A stretch of DNA of 51,732 nt. Source: Gammaproteobacteria bacterium. GTDB taxonomy: Bacteria; Pseudomonadota; Gammaproteobacteria; Chromatiales; Chromatiaceae. The stretch's first letter is position 1, and each line of letters begins with the position of its first letter. A program made the position numbers and the translations under genes. The stretch covers positions 1 to 51,732 of the forward strand of contig JAJRZI010000069.1 in NCBI GenBank assembly GCA_024275295.1, in the 5' to 3' direction. Below, piece by piece: positions 37,848-46,232 of this stretch. The notes under the pieces were generated by a model, which had not been told where the DNA came from, did no database searches, and saw only the letters and a list, made by a program, of their open reading frames with translations.

Positions 37848-39311
37848 CTACCTGTGACGACGCTTAAGTTCGACCAGTTCGGATTGAATTTGTTTTAGCT
37901 TGGCAGACATCCGTTCTCCACGAAACAGGGAGATATCATTCTCCTGCAGTGCAATTTCAAGTTGTTGCTTTGCTTGTTCAAGCCGGCCTGAAATGTAGTA
38001 GTAGTCTGCCTGGTATTCATGGGCTTGATTGGTGTCGCCAGCCTTAGCGGTTGCCTGTGCCAGAAGTTCATACAGTGCGGCATCTCGCGGGCGATATGGG
38101 GTGATGCGTTCAAGGATATTGCGTGCTGTTGCAGGGCTTTCAATATCTATCAATGTTTGTGCATAGGCCATGGTAATTGGGTAGTTGTCAGGCACCCTGT
38201 TTAGTGCTGTTTTGAGAGTGGATGCAGCGATCTCTGGATCTCCTGATTGGGTATAAAGGCGTGCATTTAGCAGTTGATAAGCGATTTGATTGGGGTGCTC
38301 TTTAAGCAGCTTGTCCAGCTCTTTTCTTGCCAGAGTAAGATTTTTTGCCCGCATTAAGGCCAATACATAACCATAGCGTTGTGCAGTTTTACTGCGGAAG
38401 CGCCCATCTGCCAGTGTCTCCCTGAAAAAACGGACCGCATCTTCAGGCTTCTCATACTGCTGTTCACGCAGGGTGGCACGTAGCAGGTAGTAACGGACAT
38501 CAGCCGGGTATTGTTTGTAAGGGTATGCTGCTGCACGGCCTCTTGAGTCGGCAATACGTGTGGTGGTAACAGGGTGAGTGCGCAAAAACTCAGGCAGGGT
38601 GGTTCCATAAAACCGGGTGGCTCTGCCCATGCGTTCAAAAAAAACAGGCATGGCCCTGGGGTCAAAATTGGCATTGGCCAGGGTGCTTATTCCTACACGG
38701 TCTGCCTCATGCTCATTGGCGCGGGTAAAGTTGATCTGGTGCTGAAGCATGCCCGCCTGCAGCCCCATTGCGGCTGCTGCTCCAAGGTCTGAGCCGCCAC
38801 CAACCAGTATGGCAGCCAGTGAAATTGCGGCGATAGGCAGATTCATGCGGCTGGCATCATCAAATGTGCGCAACAGGTGCTTTTGCGAGACGTGAGCTAT
38901 CTCGTGAGCGATAACTGAAGCCAGTGCACTCTCTGTCTCCGTTGTGAGTACCAGGCCGGAAAAGACACCGATATGGCCTGCCGGACCGGCAAAGGCATTG
39001 ACTACTGCACTATTGATAAGAAAGAAATGGAACTGCTGGCCTGCCGCCTTGCTGTTGGATGCCAGCCTGTTGCCAAGGGACTGGATATAATCAGCAATCA
39101 GCGGATCGGATACAACAGGGTAGTGATTGCGCACACTGCGCATAAAGGCCTGCCCCAGTCGTTGCTCCTGGGCAGGTGTCAGTATGCTGCCTGATGAGTC
39201 CCCCATCTCTGGTAGATGAAGGTCGTCACTGGCAGATGCCAGAGATATGCTGCTCAAAAGCAGTAAAGCAAGCCCGAACAGCCAATGGGCGGGTGTTATA
39301 GTTCTTAGCAT
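37848..39311 (-). CDS. bepA: M48 metalloprotease/chaperone BepA (YfgC)
   Basis: A 487-residue periplasmic protein, the same length as E. coli BepA. It has a signal peptide (about 26 residues, ending ASA), an M48 zinc protease domain with HEIAH at 136-140 (the same numbering as E. coli), and a C-terminal tetratricopeptide-repeat domain (for example LLNARLYTQSGDPEIAASTL). BepA assists LptD assembly and degrades stalled outer-membrane proteins. The ATG at 39311 is chosen because it opens the signal peptide directly; an earlier Met at 39338 is less likely. It lies 12 bases before soxY on the same strand, so it may drive soxYZ transcription, an odd combination. Confidence 0.92.
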   Translation of the reverse strand: MLRTITPAHWLFGLALLLLSSISLASASDDLHLPEMGDSSGSILTPAQEQRLGQAFMRSVRNHYPVVSDPLIADYIQSLGNRLASNSKAAGQQFHFFLINSAVVNAFAGPAGHIGVFSGLVLTTETESALASVIAHEIAHVSQKHLLRTFDDASRMNLPIAAISLAAILVGGGSDLGAAAAMGLQAGMLQHQINFTRANEHEADRVGISTLANANFDPRAMPVFFERMGRATRFYGTTLPEFLRTHPVTTTRIADSRGRAAAYPYKQYPADVRYYLLRATLREQQYEKPEDAVRFFRETLADGRFRSKTAQRYGYVLALMRAKNLTLARKELDKLLKEHPNQIAYQLLNARLYTQSGDPEIAASTLKTALNRVPDNYPITMAYAQTLIDIESPATARNILERITPYRPRDAALYELLAQATAKAGDTNQAHEYQADYYYISGRLEQAKQQLEIALQENDISLFRGERMSAKLKQIQSELVELKRRHR

Positions 39312-39462
39312 TATTAATAGAGTGGTGTGCCTACACATGGCGATACTACAATCCTACCTTAAATAGGTCTGACCGCGTAATATGAGTCTCAGTATGGTTA
39401 TATCTGGATGCGAGCTGCATTATCTAGGTATTATATAGGGTTGGTTATTTGGATCAGATGAA

Positions 39463-39855
39463 ATGAAATTTGTAATACAGGTTAACGAAGGCCCCTATCA
39501 ACATCAGACAACAGATTCGGCCTATCAGTTCACCCGTGCAGCACTGGCCAGGGGGCATGATGTGCTGCGGGTATTCTTCTACCATGATGGCGTAAATAAT
39601 GGCACCCGGCTTACCTCACCGCCGCAGGATGATCGGGATGTCGTCGGCCGCTGGTCTGCCCTGGCTGCGGAACATGGGCTGGATCTGGTGATCTGTGTTG
39701 CGGCGGCCCATCGCCGTGGCATCCTTGATGAGAGTGAGATGAAGCGTCTGGACAAGGATGCCCACAATCTGGCCCCTGGATTCAGAATATCCGGGTTGGG
39801 GCAGTTGATCGAGGGGGTTGTTTTGGCTGATCGTCTGGTTGTATTTGGAGATTGA
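39463..39855 (+). CDS. dsrE: DsrE, sulfur-transfer subunit
   Basis: A 130-residue subunit of the cytoplasmic DsrEFH heterohexamer of reverse-Dsr sulfur oxidation, related to TusD. The active-site cysteine is Cys78 in LDLVICVAAAHRRGILDE, the same number as the catalytic Cys78 of Allochromatium vinosum DsrE. The start MKFVIQVNEGPYQHQTTDSA and the end FRISGLGQLIEGVVLADRLV are typical. DsrE receives persulfide from TusA and passes it to DsrC. The stop abuts the dsrF start. dsrA and dsrB, normally directly upstream, are not here; bepA on the other strand is. Confidence 0.93.
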   Translation: MKFVIQVNEGPYQHQTTDSAYQFTRAALARGHDVLRVFFYHDGVNNGTRLTSPPQDDRDVVGRWSALAAEHGLDLVICVAAAHRRGILDESEMKRLDKDAHNLAPGFRISGLGQLIEGVVLADRLVVFGD

Positions 39856-39856
39856 T

Positions 39857-40219
39857 GTGCGGATAAAAAAATGTCTCTACGTCAATCGACGCGCACCCTA
39901 TGGCACCAGCTATGCGTTGGAAGCCATCGATGCCGTCTTGATCGGTTCGGCCTTTGATCAGGATATATCGCTGCTCTTCATTGATGATGGCCTGTTTCAA
40001 CTGAAGAGAGATCAGGATACGACCGATCTTGAAATAAAAAACCACTCGCCCGCATACCGAGCCTTTGAAATGTATGATGTGGAAAAATTCTATGTATCGG
40101 AAGAGGCCATGGCGGCACGCGGTCTCAAGAAAAGAGATCTGGTTATAGATGTTGAGGTGCTGAGTGATAGCAGGATCAAAGACCTTATGGACGAACATGA
40201 TGTCATCTTCTCTTTTTAG
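39857..40219 (+). CDS. dsrF: DsrF, sulfur-transfer subunit
   Basis: A 120-residue DsrF/TusC protein, a structural subunit of the DsrEFH complex. I start at the GTG at 39857, one base after the dsrE stop, giving VRIKKCLYVNRRAPYGTSYA; an in-frame upstream start at 39818 would run 13 residues into dsrE and is rejected. The family segments ALEAIDAVLIGSAFDQDISL and FIDDGLFQLKRDQDT and the C-terminal DLVIDVEVLSDSRIKDLM are clear. It is followed 9 bases later by dsrH. Confidence is high for the family and moderate for the start. Confidence 0.9.
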   Translation: MRIKKCLYVNRRAPYGTSYALEAIDAVLIGSAFDQDISLLFIDDGLFQLKRDQDTTDLEIKNHSPAYRAFEMYDVEKFYVSEEAMAARGLKKRDLVIDVEVLSDSRIKDLMDEHDVIFSF

Positions 40220-40228
40220 GCTTATCCA

Positions 40229-40537
40229 ATGAGCATCCTGCACACCGTCAACAAATCACCCTTTGAAAAGAATAACCTCGAAAGCTGTCTGCGCTACGCC
40301 AAAAGTGGCAGTGCCATATTGCTGATTGAAGATGGCATCTATGCGGCATTAGCAGGAACCACCTTTTAAAAAAAGGTGATGACAGCCATGGATGAGCTGG
40401 ACGTTTACTGTCTGGCACCCGATATGAAGGCGCGAGGGTTCTCATCAGCCAACATGATCGATGGCATCAAGCTGGTGGACTATGCCGGTTTCGTCGATCT
40501 CACAGTAGAATATGACAAGGTGCAGGCATGGTTATGA
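40229..40537 (+). pseudogene. dsrH: DsrH, sulfur-transfer subunit, interrupted by one in-frame TAA
   Basis: The third DsrEFH subunit (TusB family), 102 codons. The ATG at 40229 gives MSILHTVNKSPFEKNNLESC, with conserved Cys20. The frame then reads ILLIEDGIYAALAGTTF, a TAA at 40367-40369 (codon 47), and continues KKVMTAMDELDVYCLAPDM to the typical end DYAGFVDLTVEYDKVQAWL. Relatives usually have Glu at the stop position, so GAA to TAA is the likely change. Its stop at 40535-40537 overlaps dsrC. Loss of DsrH would be expected to break sulfur transfer to DsrC, yet everything else in the gene is preserved. Confidence 0.88.
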
Positions 40538-40866
40538 GTATCGAGGTCAACGGCAAGCTGCTGGAAACGGACAAAGAGGGTTATCTGACCGATCTTTCCC
40601 AATGGGAGCCTGCCGTAGCGGAAGTGATGGCCCGGATAGATAAGCAGGAGCTGACCCCGGAGCATTGGGAGGGGATCAACTTTCTACGAGAATTCTATGA
40701 TGAATTTGCCATGGCGCCCGCAGTGCGAATCCTCACCCGGGCCATTGGAAAAAAACTGGGCAGAGAGAAGGGGAATGCCCGCTATCTCTATAATCTATTC
40801 CCCTATGGCCCAGGCAAACAGGCCTGCCGTTATGCCGGGTTGCCCAAGCCGTCGGGCTGCATGTAA
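40528..40866 (+). CDS. dsrC: DsrC, sulfur-carrier protein
   Basis: A 112-residue DsrC, the mobile carrier that presents sulfur to reverse dissimilatory sulfite reductase. The C-terminal arm KQACRYAGLPKPSGCM has both redox cysteines (Cys100 and the penultimate Cys111), which defines true DsrC rather than the TusE or single-cysteine paralogues. INFLREFYDEFAMAPAVRIL and ARYLYNLFPYGPGK are highly conserved. I use the ATG at 40528 (aagg seven bases upstream, MVMSIEVNGK aligned with A. vinosum MADTIEVDGK); the ATG at 40534 forms an ATGA overlap with the dsrH stop. dsrM, which normally follows, is missing and dsrN comes next. Confidence 0.94.
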   Translation: MVMSIEVNGKLLETDKEGYLTDLSQWEPAVAEVMARIDKQELTPEHWEGINFLREFYDEFAMAPAVRILTRAIGKKLGREKGNARYLYNLFPYGPGKQACRYAGLPKPSGCM

Positions 40867-40913
40867 ATATGATGCAATGAGCCGCCTCGGCTTATAGCCA
40901 TTGAAAATCAGCC

Positions 40914-42305
40914 ATGCCCTATCTGCTCATCTCAGCTGCACATAAATCATCAGGTAAAACCACCATCAGTACAGGACTCTGTGCTGCACTCAAACAGCGG
41001 GGGTTGAATATTCAACCCTTCAAGAAAGGGCCGGATTATATTGATCCCATGTGGTTAAGCCGTGCTTCCGGACGTGCCTGCTATAACCTCGATTTTCACA
41101 CAAGCTCCCGGGCTGCAATAAAAGAGACCTTTGCTCAACGCATGCAGGGTGCAGATATTGGCCTCATCGAGGGTAATAAAGGGCTCTACGATGGGCTGGA
41201 TCTGGACGGTAGCAACAGCAATGCTGCGCTCGCTACCTTGCTGGATGCGCCTGTGGTTCTGGTTATTGATGCACGCGGTATGACCCGTGGCATCGCCCCG
41301 CTGATTCTTGGCTATCAATCCTTTGAACCCGATATTCATATTGGTGCTGTAATCCTCAACCAGGTGGGTGGTTATCGCCATGAGGAGAAACTCCGGCGGG
41401 TGATTGAATACTACACCGATGTGCCTGTACTGGGTGCAGTACATCATGCATCAGAGATAGAGATTGTTGAGCGTCACCTGGGCCTGATGCCGAGTAGTGA
41501 AACGACGGAGCGGGATGAGATCATTCAACGCATTGCTGGTGCGATTGCAGATCAGGTCAATCTGGACAGAGTGATCGAATTGGCTGGTGCAGCTCCCAGG
41601 ATAACCTCCATGGCTTCAGCTGCCACAATTGCCTCTCCCAACAGCGCACTTCGGATTGGCATAGCGCAGGATGCTGCCTTTGGCTTCTACTATACGGGTG
41701 ATCTGGAGCGGTTTAAGCAGGCGGGTGTAGAGCTTGTGGCGTTCAATACACTCACCGATAAAACCCTGCCGGATGTTGATGGCCTCTTTATCGGTGGCGG
41801 CTTTCCAGAGACTCAGATGGCTGCGCTGGAGCGTAATCAGAGCCTGCGTCAGGCCATCTATGATTTTATCGAAGCGGGCGGGCCAACCTATGCTGAATGC
41901 GGTGGCCTGATGTATCTGGCACGCAGCCTGAGCTGGAAAGGAAAAAAGCATGAGATGGTGGGCGCCATACCTGCAGATTGCGTTATGTGTGATCGCCCAC
42001 AGGGACGAGGCTACGTACGACTACACCAAATGCCCAATGCGCCATGGGGTCAACTGCCAACAGTATCAAAAGAGATCGCCGCGCATGAGTTTCATTACTC
42101 AAAGCTGTAAAATCTGGGAGAAGAGGTCAAATTTGCCTATAAGGTGTTGCGTGGCACTGGCATAAACGGCAGCCATGATGGCATCATATATAAAAACCTG
42201 TTAGCCAGTTATACCCACCTTCAGGATACTGATCGTTACCACTGGGTAGAGGATTTTGTAGCATTTATGCGAAGTCACCTGTCATCAACAAAGCAGATTG
42301 GAACT
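40914..42305 (+). pseudogene. dsrN: DsrN, siroheme amidating glutamine amidotransferase, one in-frame TAA
   Basis: A CbiA-family glutamine-dependent amidase. DsrN is required to make the siroheme amide of reverse sulfite reductase. The ATP domain starts MPYLLISAAHKSSGKTTIST, with FKKGPDYIDPMWLSRASGR and GLIEGNKGLYDGLDLDG; the triad-type GATase domain has FIGGGFPETQ and the nucleophile Cys in GPTYAECGGLMYL. A TAA at 42108-42110 (codon 399) falls between AAHEFHYSKL and NLGEEVKFAYKVLRG, where relatives have HYSxLENL, so GAA to TAA is likely. After it the frame stays open through the normal C-terminus (GINGSHDGIIYKNLLASYTH) and has no stop before the sulfurtransferase at 42306. I end it there for want of a visible stop. 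Confidence 0.87.
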
Positions 42306-43163
42306 ATGCCCTATAAAACACTTATCTCAACACATGACCTGACAGATTATATTGATAATACCGATTGGGTCATTGTCGACTGCCGGTTTGATCTTGCTGA
42401 TGCGTCATGGGGGAAAAGGCAGTATCTTGAATCACATATTCCAGGTGCTGTTTATGCGCATTTGAATAGTGATCTTGCCAGCCCGGTCATTCCTGGTGCT
42501 ACAGGCCGTCACCCATTGCCAGATATTGATGAGGTGGCAAAAAAATTATCGGCATGGGGCATAGATCAACTGACCCAGGTCATCGTCTATGATCAGGATA
42601 GTGGCATGTTTGCTGCCCGACTGTGGTGGCTACTGCGTTGGTTAGGGCATGAAAAAGTAGCCGTGTTGGATGGTGGATGGCAAAAATGGAAAAGAGATGG
42701 ATTGCCTGTTCAGAATGAAATACCGGCAAAAGAGCCTGCAACATTTATACCCCGGCTGCAAACAGGGCTGATAGCAGATGTAGATGATGTTATTGCATGT
42801 CAGAACAACCCAAACCAAAAGCTACTGGATGCTCGTAGTGCTGATCGTTTTCGTGGTGAGAATGAAACACTTGACCCCATTGCCGGACATATACCCGGTG
42901 CAATATCTGTTCCTCTTATGGATAATCTGGATGCAGATAACTGCTTTAGGCCAGCATCAGAATTAGAGGGCCGTTTTAGAGATATACTGGATAAAACCTC
43001 AGCGAAAGAGGCCATCGTTTATTGTGGTTCTGGTGTTACCACAGCGCATAATATATTGGCTATGGTGCATGCTGGCATGGATGAGCCTCGCCTCTATGCT
43101 GGCTCATGGAGTCACTGGATAACAGATCCATCGCGGCCAGTATCAACAGGAGAGAAGGATTAA
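42306..43163 (+). CDS. sseA: Two-domain sulfurtransferase (rhodanese/3-mercaptopyruvate type)
   Basis: A two-domain rhodanese of 285 residues if it starts at the ATG at 42306 (MPYKTLISTHDLTDYIDNTD). Domain one has IVDCRFDLADASWGKRQYLE and SHIPGAVYAHLNSDLASPV; domain two has LLDARSADRFRGENETLDPI and the active-site loop EAIVYCGSGVTTAHN. CGSGVT is closer to 3-mercaptopyruvate sulfurtransferases (CGSGVTA) than to thiosulfate rhodaneses (CRxGxT), so SseA-like activity is inferred, not proven. There is no clear ribosome binding site, and the frame is open back into dsrN without a stop, so it could be the C-terminal part of a DsrN-sulfurtransferase fusion. It ends 42 bases before the convergent pdsS. 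Confidence 0.82.
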   Translation: MPYKTLISTHDLTDYIDNTDWVIVDCRFDLADASWGKRQYLESHIPGAVYAHLNSDLASPVIPGATGRHPLPDIDEVAKKLSAWGIDQLTQVIVYDQDSGMFAARLWWLLRWLGHEKVAVLDGGWQKWKRDGLPVQNEIPAKEPATFIPRLQTGLIADVDDVIACQNNPNQKLLDARSADRFRGENETLDPIAGHIPGAISVPLMDNLDADNCFRPASELEGRFRDILDKTSAKEAIVYCGSGVTTAHNILAMVHAGMDEPRLYAGSWSHWITDPSRPVSTGEKD

Positions 43164-43205
43164 TCAGAGAGGGTTGCGACTGTTACTCTGCATCGATGAA
43201 TAAGG

Positions 43206-45308
43206 TTAACTGCTCTGGTCTGTTGTTGGCAGGATCAGCATAAATACAACGCCGCTGTTATCTGAAAGATTTTTGGCTGTTACTGAGCCGCCATGAAATT
43301 CACAGATTAGCCGTACGAGATAAAGCCCAAGTCCCAGGTGTGGTTCTGTTGTTTCTGCTGTACGTATAGACACCATCGATTCAAACAGCTCCTGGCTCAA
43401 TGCTTTGGGTAGTGTTGGGCCGCTATTGATGATGCGCAGGCAGAGCTGTCTGTTTTGAACTGAATCCAGCTCTATTTGGATAGCTGTATCTGGCTGATGA
43501 AAGTCAACGGCATTGCTGACCAGTTTATCCAATGCCTGGCTTATAAGATCAGGACTGCCGATGATATATGTTGGTGAATCTGGCAGTTGAGAATGGAAGG
43601 TTATACCAGGGTAGACTGTGCGATAGTTCTCTGTTGTGACCCGGATCATCTCAGTGAGATCAAACGGCTCAGGTTCTGCATGTTGCAGCAACTGCTCAAG
43701 CCGTGTTGCCTCGCGCATGCGATGCAGGATAAGCCCCAATCTTTCCGTGCCTTTTTTAGCATGCTGCAGATAGCGCGTGCGCCTTGCTGAATCATGCTCT
43801 GCTTCCAGGTTATCCAGTGATGTCTTTACTACGGCCAGTGGTGTTCGCAACTCATGGGCAAGGCGTGATGCCATGGCTTCAAGATAACGATTATATTCTC
43901 CAAGCCGGGCAAGCACATTGGCGAAGCTTCGACTCAGGTCATCGATTTCATCTTGTGTGGTACCTGTCTGCAGTTGCCTCTGTATTCTGCCGTCTGGTGT
44001 GACTGCGGCTTCAATATTGTTCCGTAACTTGTGGATGCGTGTTGTCAGGATAGAGGCAAAGCCGAGCAGTACCAGGCTGGTAACACTAAAGAAGATCAAT
44101 GTAATGCTAAACAGGCGTTCCAAGGCTCTGTTTTGAAGAGACTGAATAGCATTGGTGCTCTGTTCAACCAGTACGACACCCAGGATGCCCTGTTCAGAGT
44201 GAATGGGCCATGCTGCTGAGAGAATGACAGCCTCCCGGTCTGGTGTTATGCGTCGCCGGGTTTTAGGGGTGCCATTCAATGCTGATTCGATCTCTATGCC
44301 CTGAAGCTGTGATGCACCACTGAACTCATCTGCAAAAAATTCAGTCGGCTGACGCAGTACCAATCGGAATAGATTATGCAGTAGTGAGGTGGATCTGTTG
44401 TGCAGGGTTTCTGTGGGTGTGTCAGGTGATTTCAGGGTGCCTTTTTGTGCAAGTACGCCATGCTGTCTATCCAGTACCCAGATGCGTGCGTTTTCATGTG
44501 CCAGGTTGTTGACAATCTGTTCAATGACGGGTGATGGCGTAACCAACAGTCCGAGTTCATCAGGCTGGCCGGTGCCGTTTGTGCCGGTAACGGATTCGAT
44601 GGTGCGGGCGACGGGGTCATTCACATCCGCTATGGCGAAGGCCAGGCGTTTGCCCAGCAGGCGAAGAGGGATGCGAATTTCAATGGTGTAGCCATCTTTG
44701 CTCTCTTGCCACTCCCCTTTTATGCGGGCCTCTTTGGTTATGTCGTTGCCGTTATCTGTTATGCGGTAGGCATTGACCCAGCCAGGTGCAGAGGTTGCAA
44801 GTTGGTAGTGATCTACTGTGCCATTGGGCTGTTCCAGTGAGATCAGCAGGTGATCATTTCTATCCAGATGGGTAGTGCCGGGAGTGCGGTAGACAATGTG
44901 TTTATCCCTGACCTGGAACAGTGCGTAGAGGTGTCTTCCGCGTTGGACAATGATATTGCTGAAGTTGAGTGCACCATCGCTTTTGTAGTGGCGTGCATTA
45001 CGCAGGTAGGGCGTCCAATCGTCACTGTAGCCATCAAGCTGGATCAGTGTCTCTATGGGATGGACATAGAGTGTCTGTGCTGGCCCTGCCCCGGTAATAA
45101 AGAGATCCTTCCTGTTGTGCAGTACTGTGGCGACGGCTTGTGCGGTGCCCAGCAAAACCTGCTCCTGCCCCTGGCGCAGAAAGGCCTCTGTCTCCTGGAT
45201 ATATTGGTATCAGGCCCATGGAATGGCGGCCAGTGTCAGGGAGACCAGTAACAGCTTGAAACGAATGCTGTGGTAAAAGCGGCGTTGACGTGGGCTATGG
45301 GGTCTCAT
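43206..45308 (-). pseudogene. pdsS: PDS-system sensor histidine kinase, one in-frame TGA
   Basis: A 700-codon membrane kinase of the proteobacterial dedicated sortase system (TIGR03785 type, from memory). The ATG at 45308 gives MRPHSPRQRRFYHSIRFKLL and a first membrane helix, then a TGA at 45210-45212 (codon 33) before YQYIQETEAFLRQGQEQ. Relatives usually have a Gly there, so GGA to TGA (G to T) fits. The rest is intact: a large extracytoplasmic domain, a second membrane helix (TLIFFSVTSLVLLGFASIL), HAMP, the H-box ASRLAHELRTPLAVVKTSLD, and the ATP domain with DKLVSNAVDFH and GLGLYLVRLICEFHGG. A start at the TTG at 45155 after the stop would lack the first helix. It lies 17 bases after pdsR, as in other PDS loci. 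Confidence 0.85.
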
Positions 45309-45325
45309 TGCGCAGCAGCCGGTCT

Positions 45326-46018
45326 CTACTCTGCATTCCACCGATACCCCACGCCATACACGGCATCGATGGCCTTGAATCCGGGGTCGATAGCACTGAA
45401 TTTGCGCCGGATGCGTTTGATATGGGTGGAGATAGTCATCGTATCGACAACGATGTTGGCCTCATCCATGAGTTGCTCACGGGTCTTTACGTGACCCGGT
45501 CGTCGTGCCAGTGCAGTAATGATCCAGAATTCGGTTACCGTTAGTTCTATGGCTGCGCCGTGCCATCTGACGGTGAGTCGATCCAGATCAATGTGCAGGC
45601 TGCCGCAATCCAATGTTCGCTCTTGAACGGGGGGTTGGCGCAGGGCTTCGATACGGCGGAACAGGGCGGCAATACGTGCCGTGAGATGAGGCAGGCTGAT
45701 ATCCTTGGTGAGATAGTCGTCTGCGCCCAGTCGTAGCCCGGTTACTGTATCGATATCACTGTCACGGGCAGTTAGGAAAATAATAGGCAGATGAGGGGAT
45801 AGTGCACGCAGTTCACGGCAGAGTTCATAGCCACCATCCGGGTCGCCTGCCAGCCAGATATCCAGAATGGCCAGATTGGGCAGTTGCCTTCGAAATGCGG
45901 CCAATGCCTCTGTGCGTGTGGCGTAGCCTGCTACCTCATAACCCTGCCTGTGGAGGGCGTCAGTGTAGTTTTCACGAATGGCAGGCTCGTCTTCAACAAT
46001 GGCTATCTTTTTGCTCAT
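45326..46018 (-). CDS. pdsR: PDS-system response regulator (OmpR family)
   Basis: A 230-residue OmpR/PhoB-type regulator (TIGR03787 type, from memory). The receiver has IAIVEDEPAIRENYTDALHR, the phospho-acceptor Asp in LAILDIWLAGDPDGGYELCR and the Lys in DDYLTKDISLPH; the C-terminal winged helix has ELTVTEFWIITALARRPGHV and STHIKRIRRKFSAIDPGF. The ATG at 46018 is chosen since it gives the standard MSKKIAIVEDEPAI; an upstream Met at 46087 is rejected. It is transcribed with pdsS and diverges from pdsO across 214 bases that contain helically phased TTGCCA repeats, a candidate operator for it. Confidence 0.9.
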   Translation of the reverse strand: MSKKIAIVEDEPAIRENYTDALHRQGYEVAGYATRTEALAAFRRQLPNLAILDIWLAGDPDGGYELCRELRALSPHLPIIFLTARDSDIDTVTGLRLGADDYLTKDISLPHLTARIAALFRRIEALRQPPVQERTLDCGSLHIDLDRLTVRWHGAAIELTVTEFWIITALARRPGHVKTREQLMDEANIVVDTMTISTHIKRIRRKFSAIDPGFKAIDAVYGVGYRWNAE

Positions 46019-46069
46019 TTTAGGTAATCTATACCATCTACACCCGCAGTAAATAGCTGGATTGGGCAA

Positions 46070-46129
46070 TTGCCACTCTTTTGCCACTATCTGCCATGGG
46101 TTTGCCCATCAATGGTAACGGGCTTGCCA
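46070..46129. promoter_or_regulatory. Phased TTGCCA repeats between pdsR and pdsO, candidate PdsR operator
   Basis: TTGCCA or one-base variants begin at 46070, 46081, 46091 (CTGCCA), 46102 (TTGCCC) and 46124, at steps of 11, 10, 11 and 22 bases. One helical turn per step is the usual pattern for tandem OmpR-family dimer sites. The array sits midway between two divergent PDS genes. That PdsR binds here is inference. Confidence 0.5.
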
Positions 46130-46232
46130 TTTCATTTTGTTTCAATTCTATCTGGCACCGGCGCGAGCAATGATTGCGTGAAAGGTAACCATGGAGGGTT
46201 CGCTGGAACATATTGAAACAGGAGAGAGAAAA

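Noticed and set aside
45210-45212. Selenocysteine at the pdsS TGA
   Set aside because: The position lies at the end of a membrane helix, not at a redox site, and no selenocysteine insertion hairpin was seen after it.
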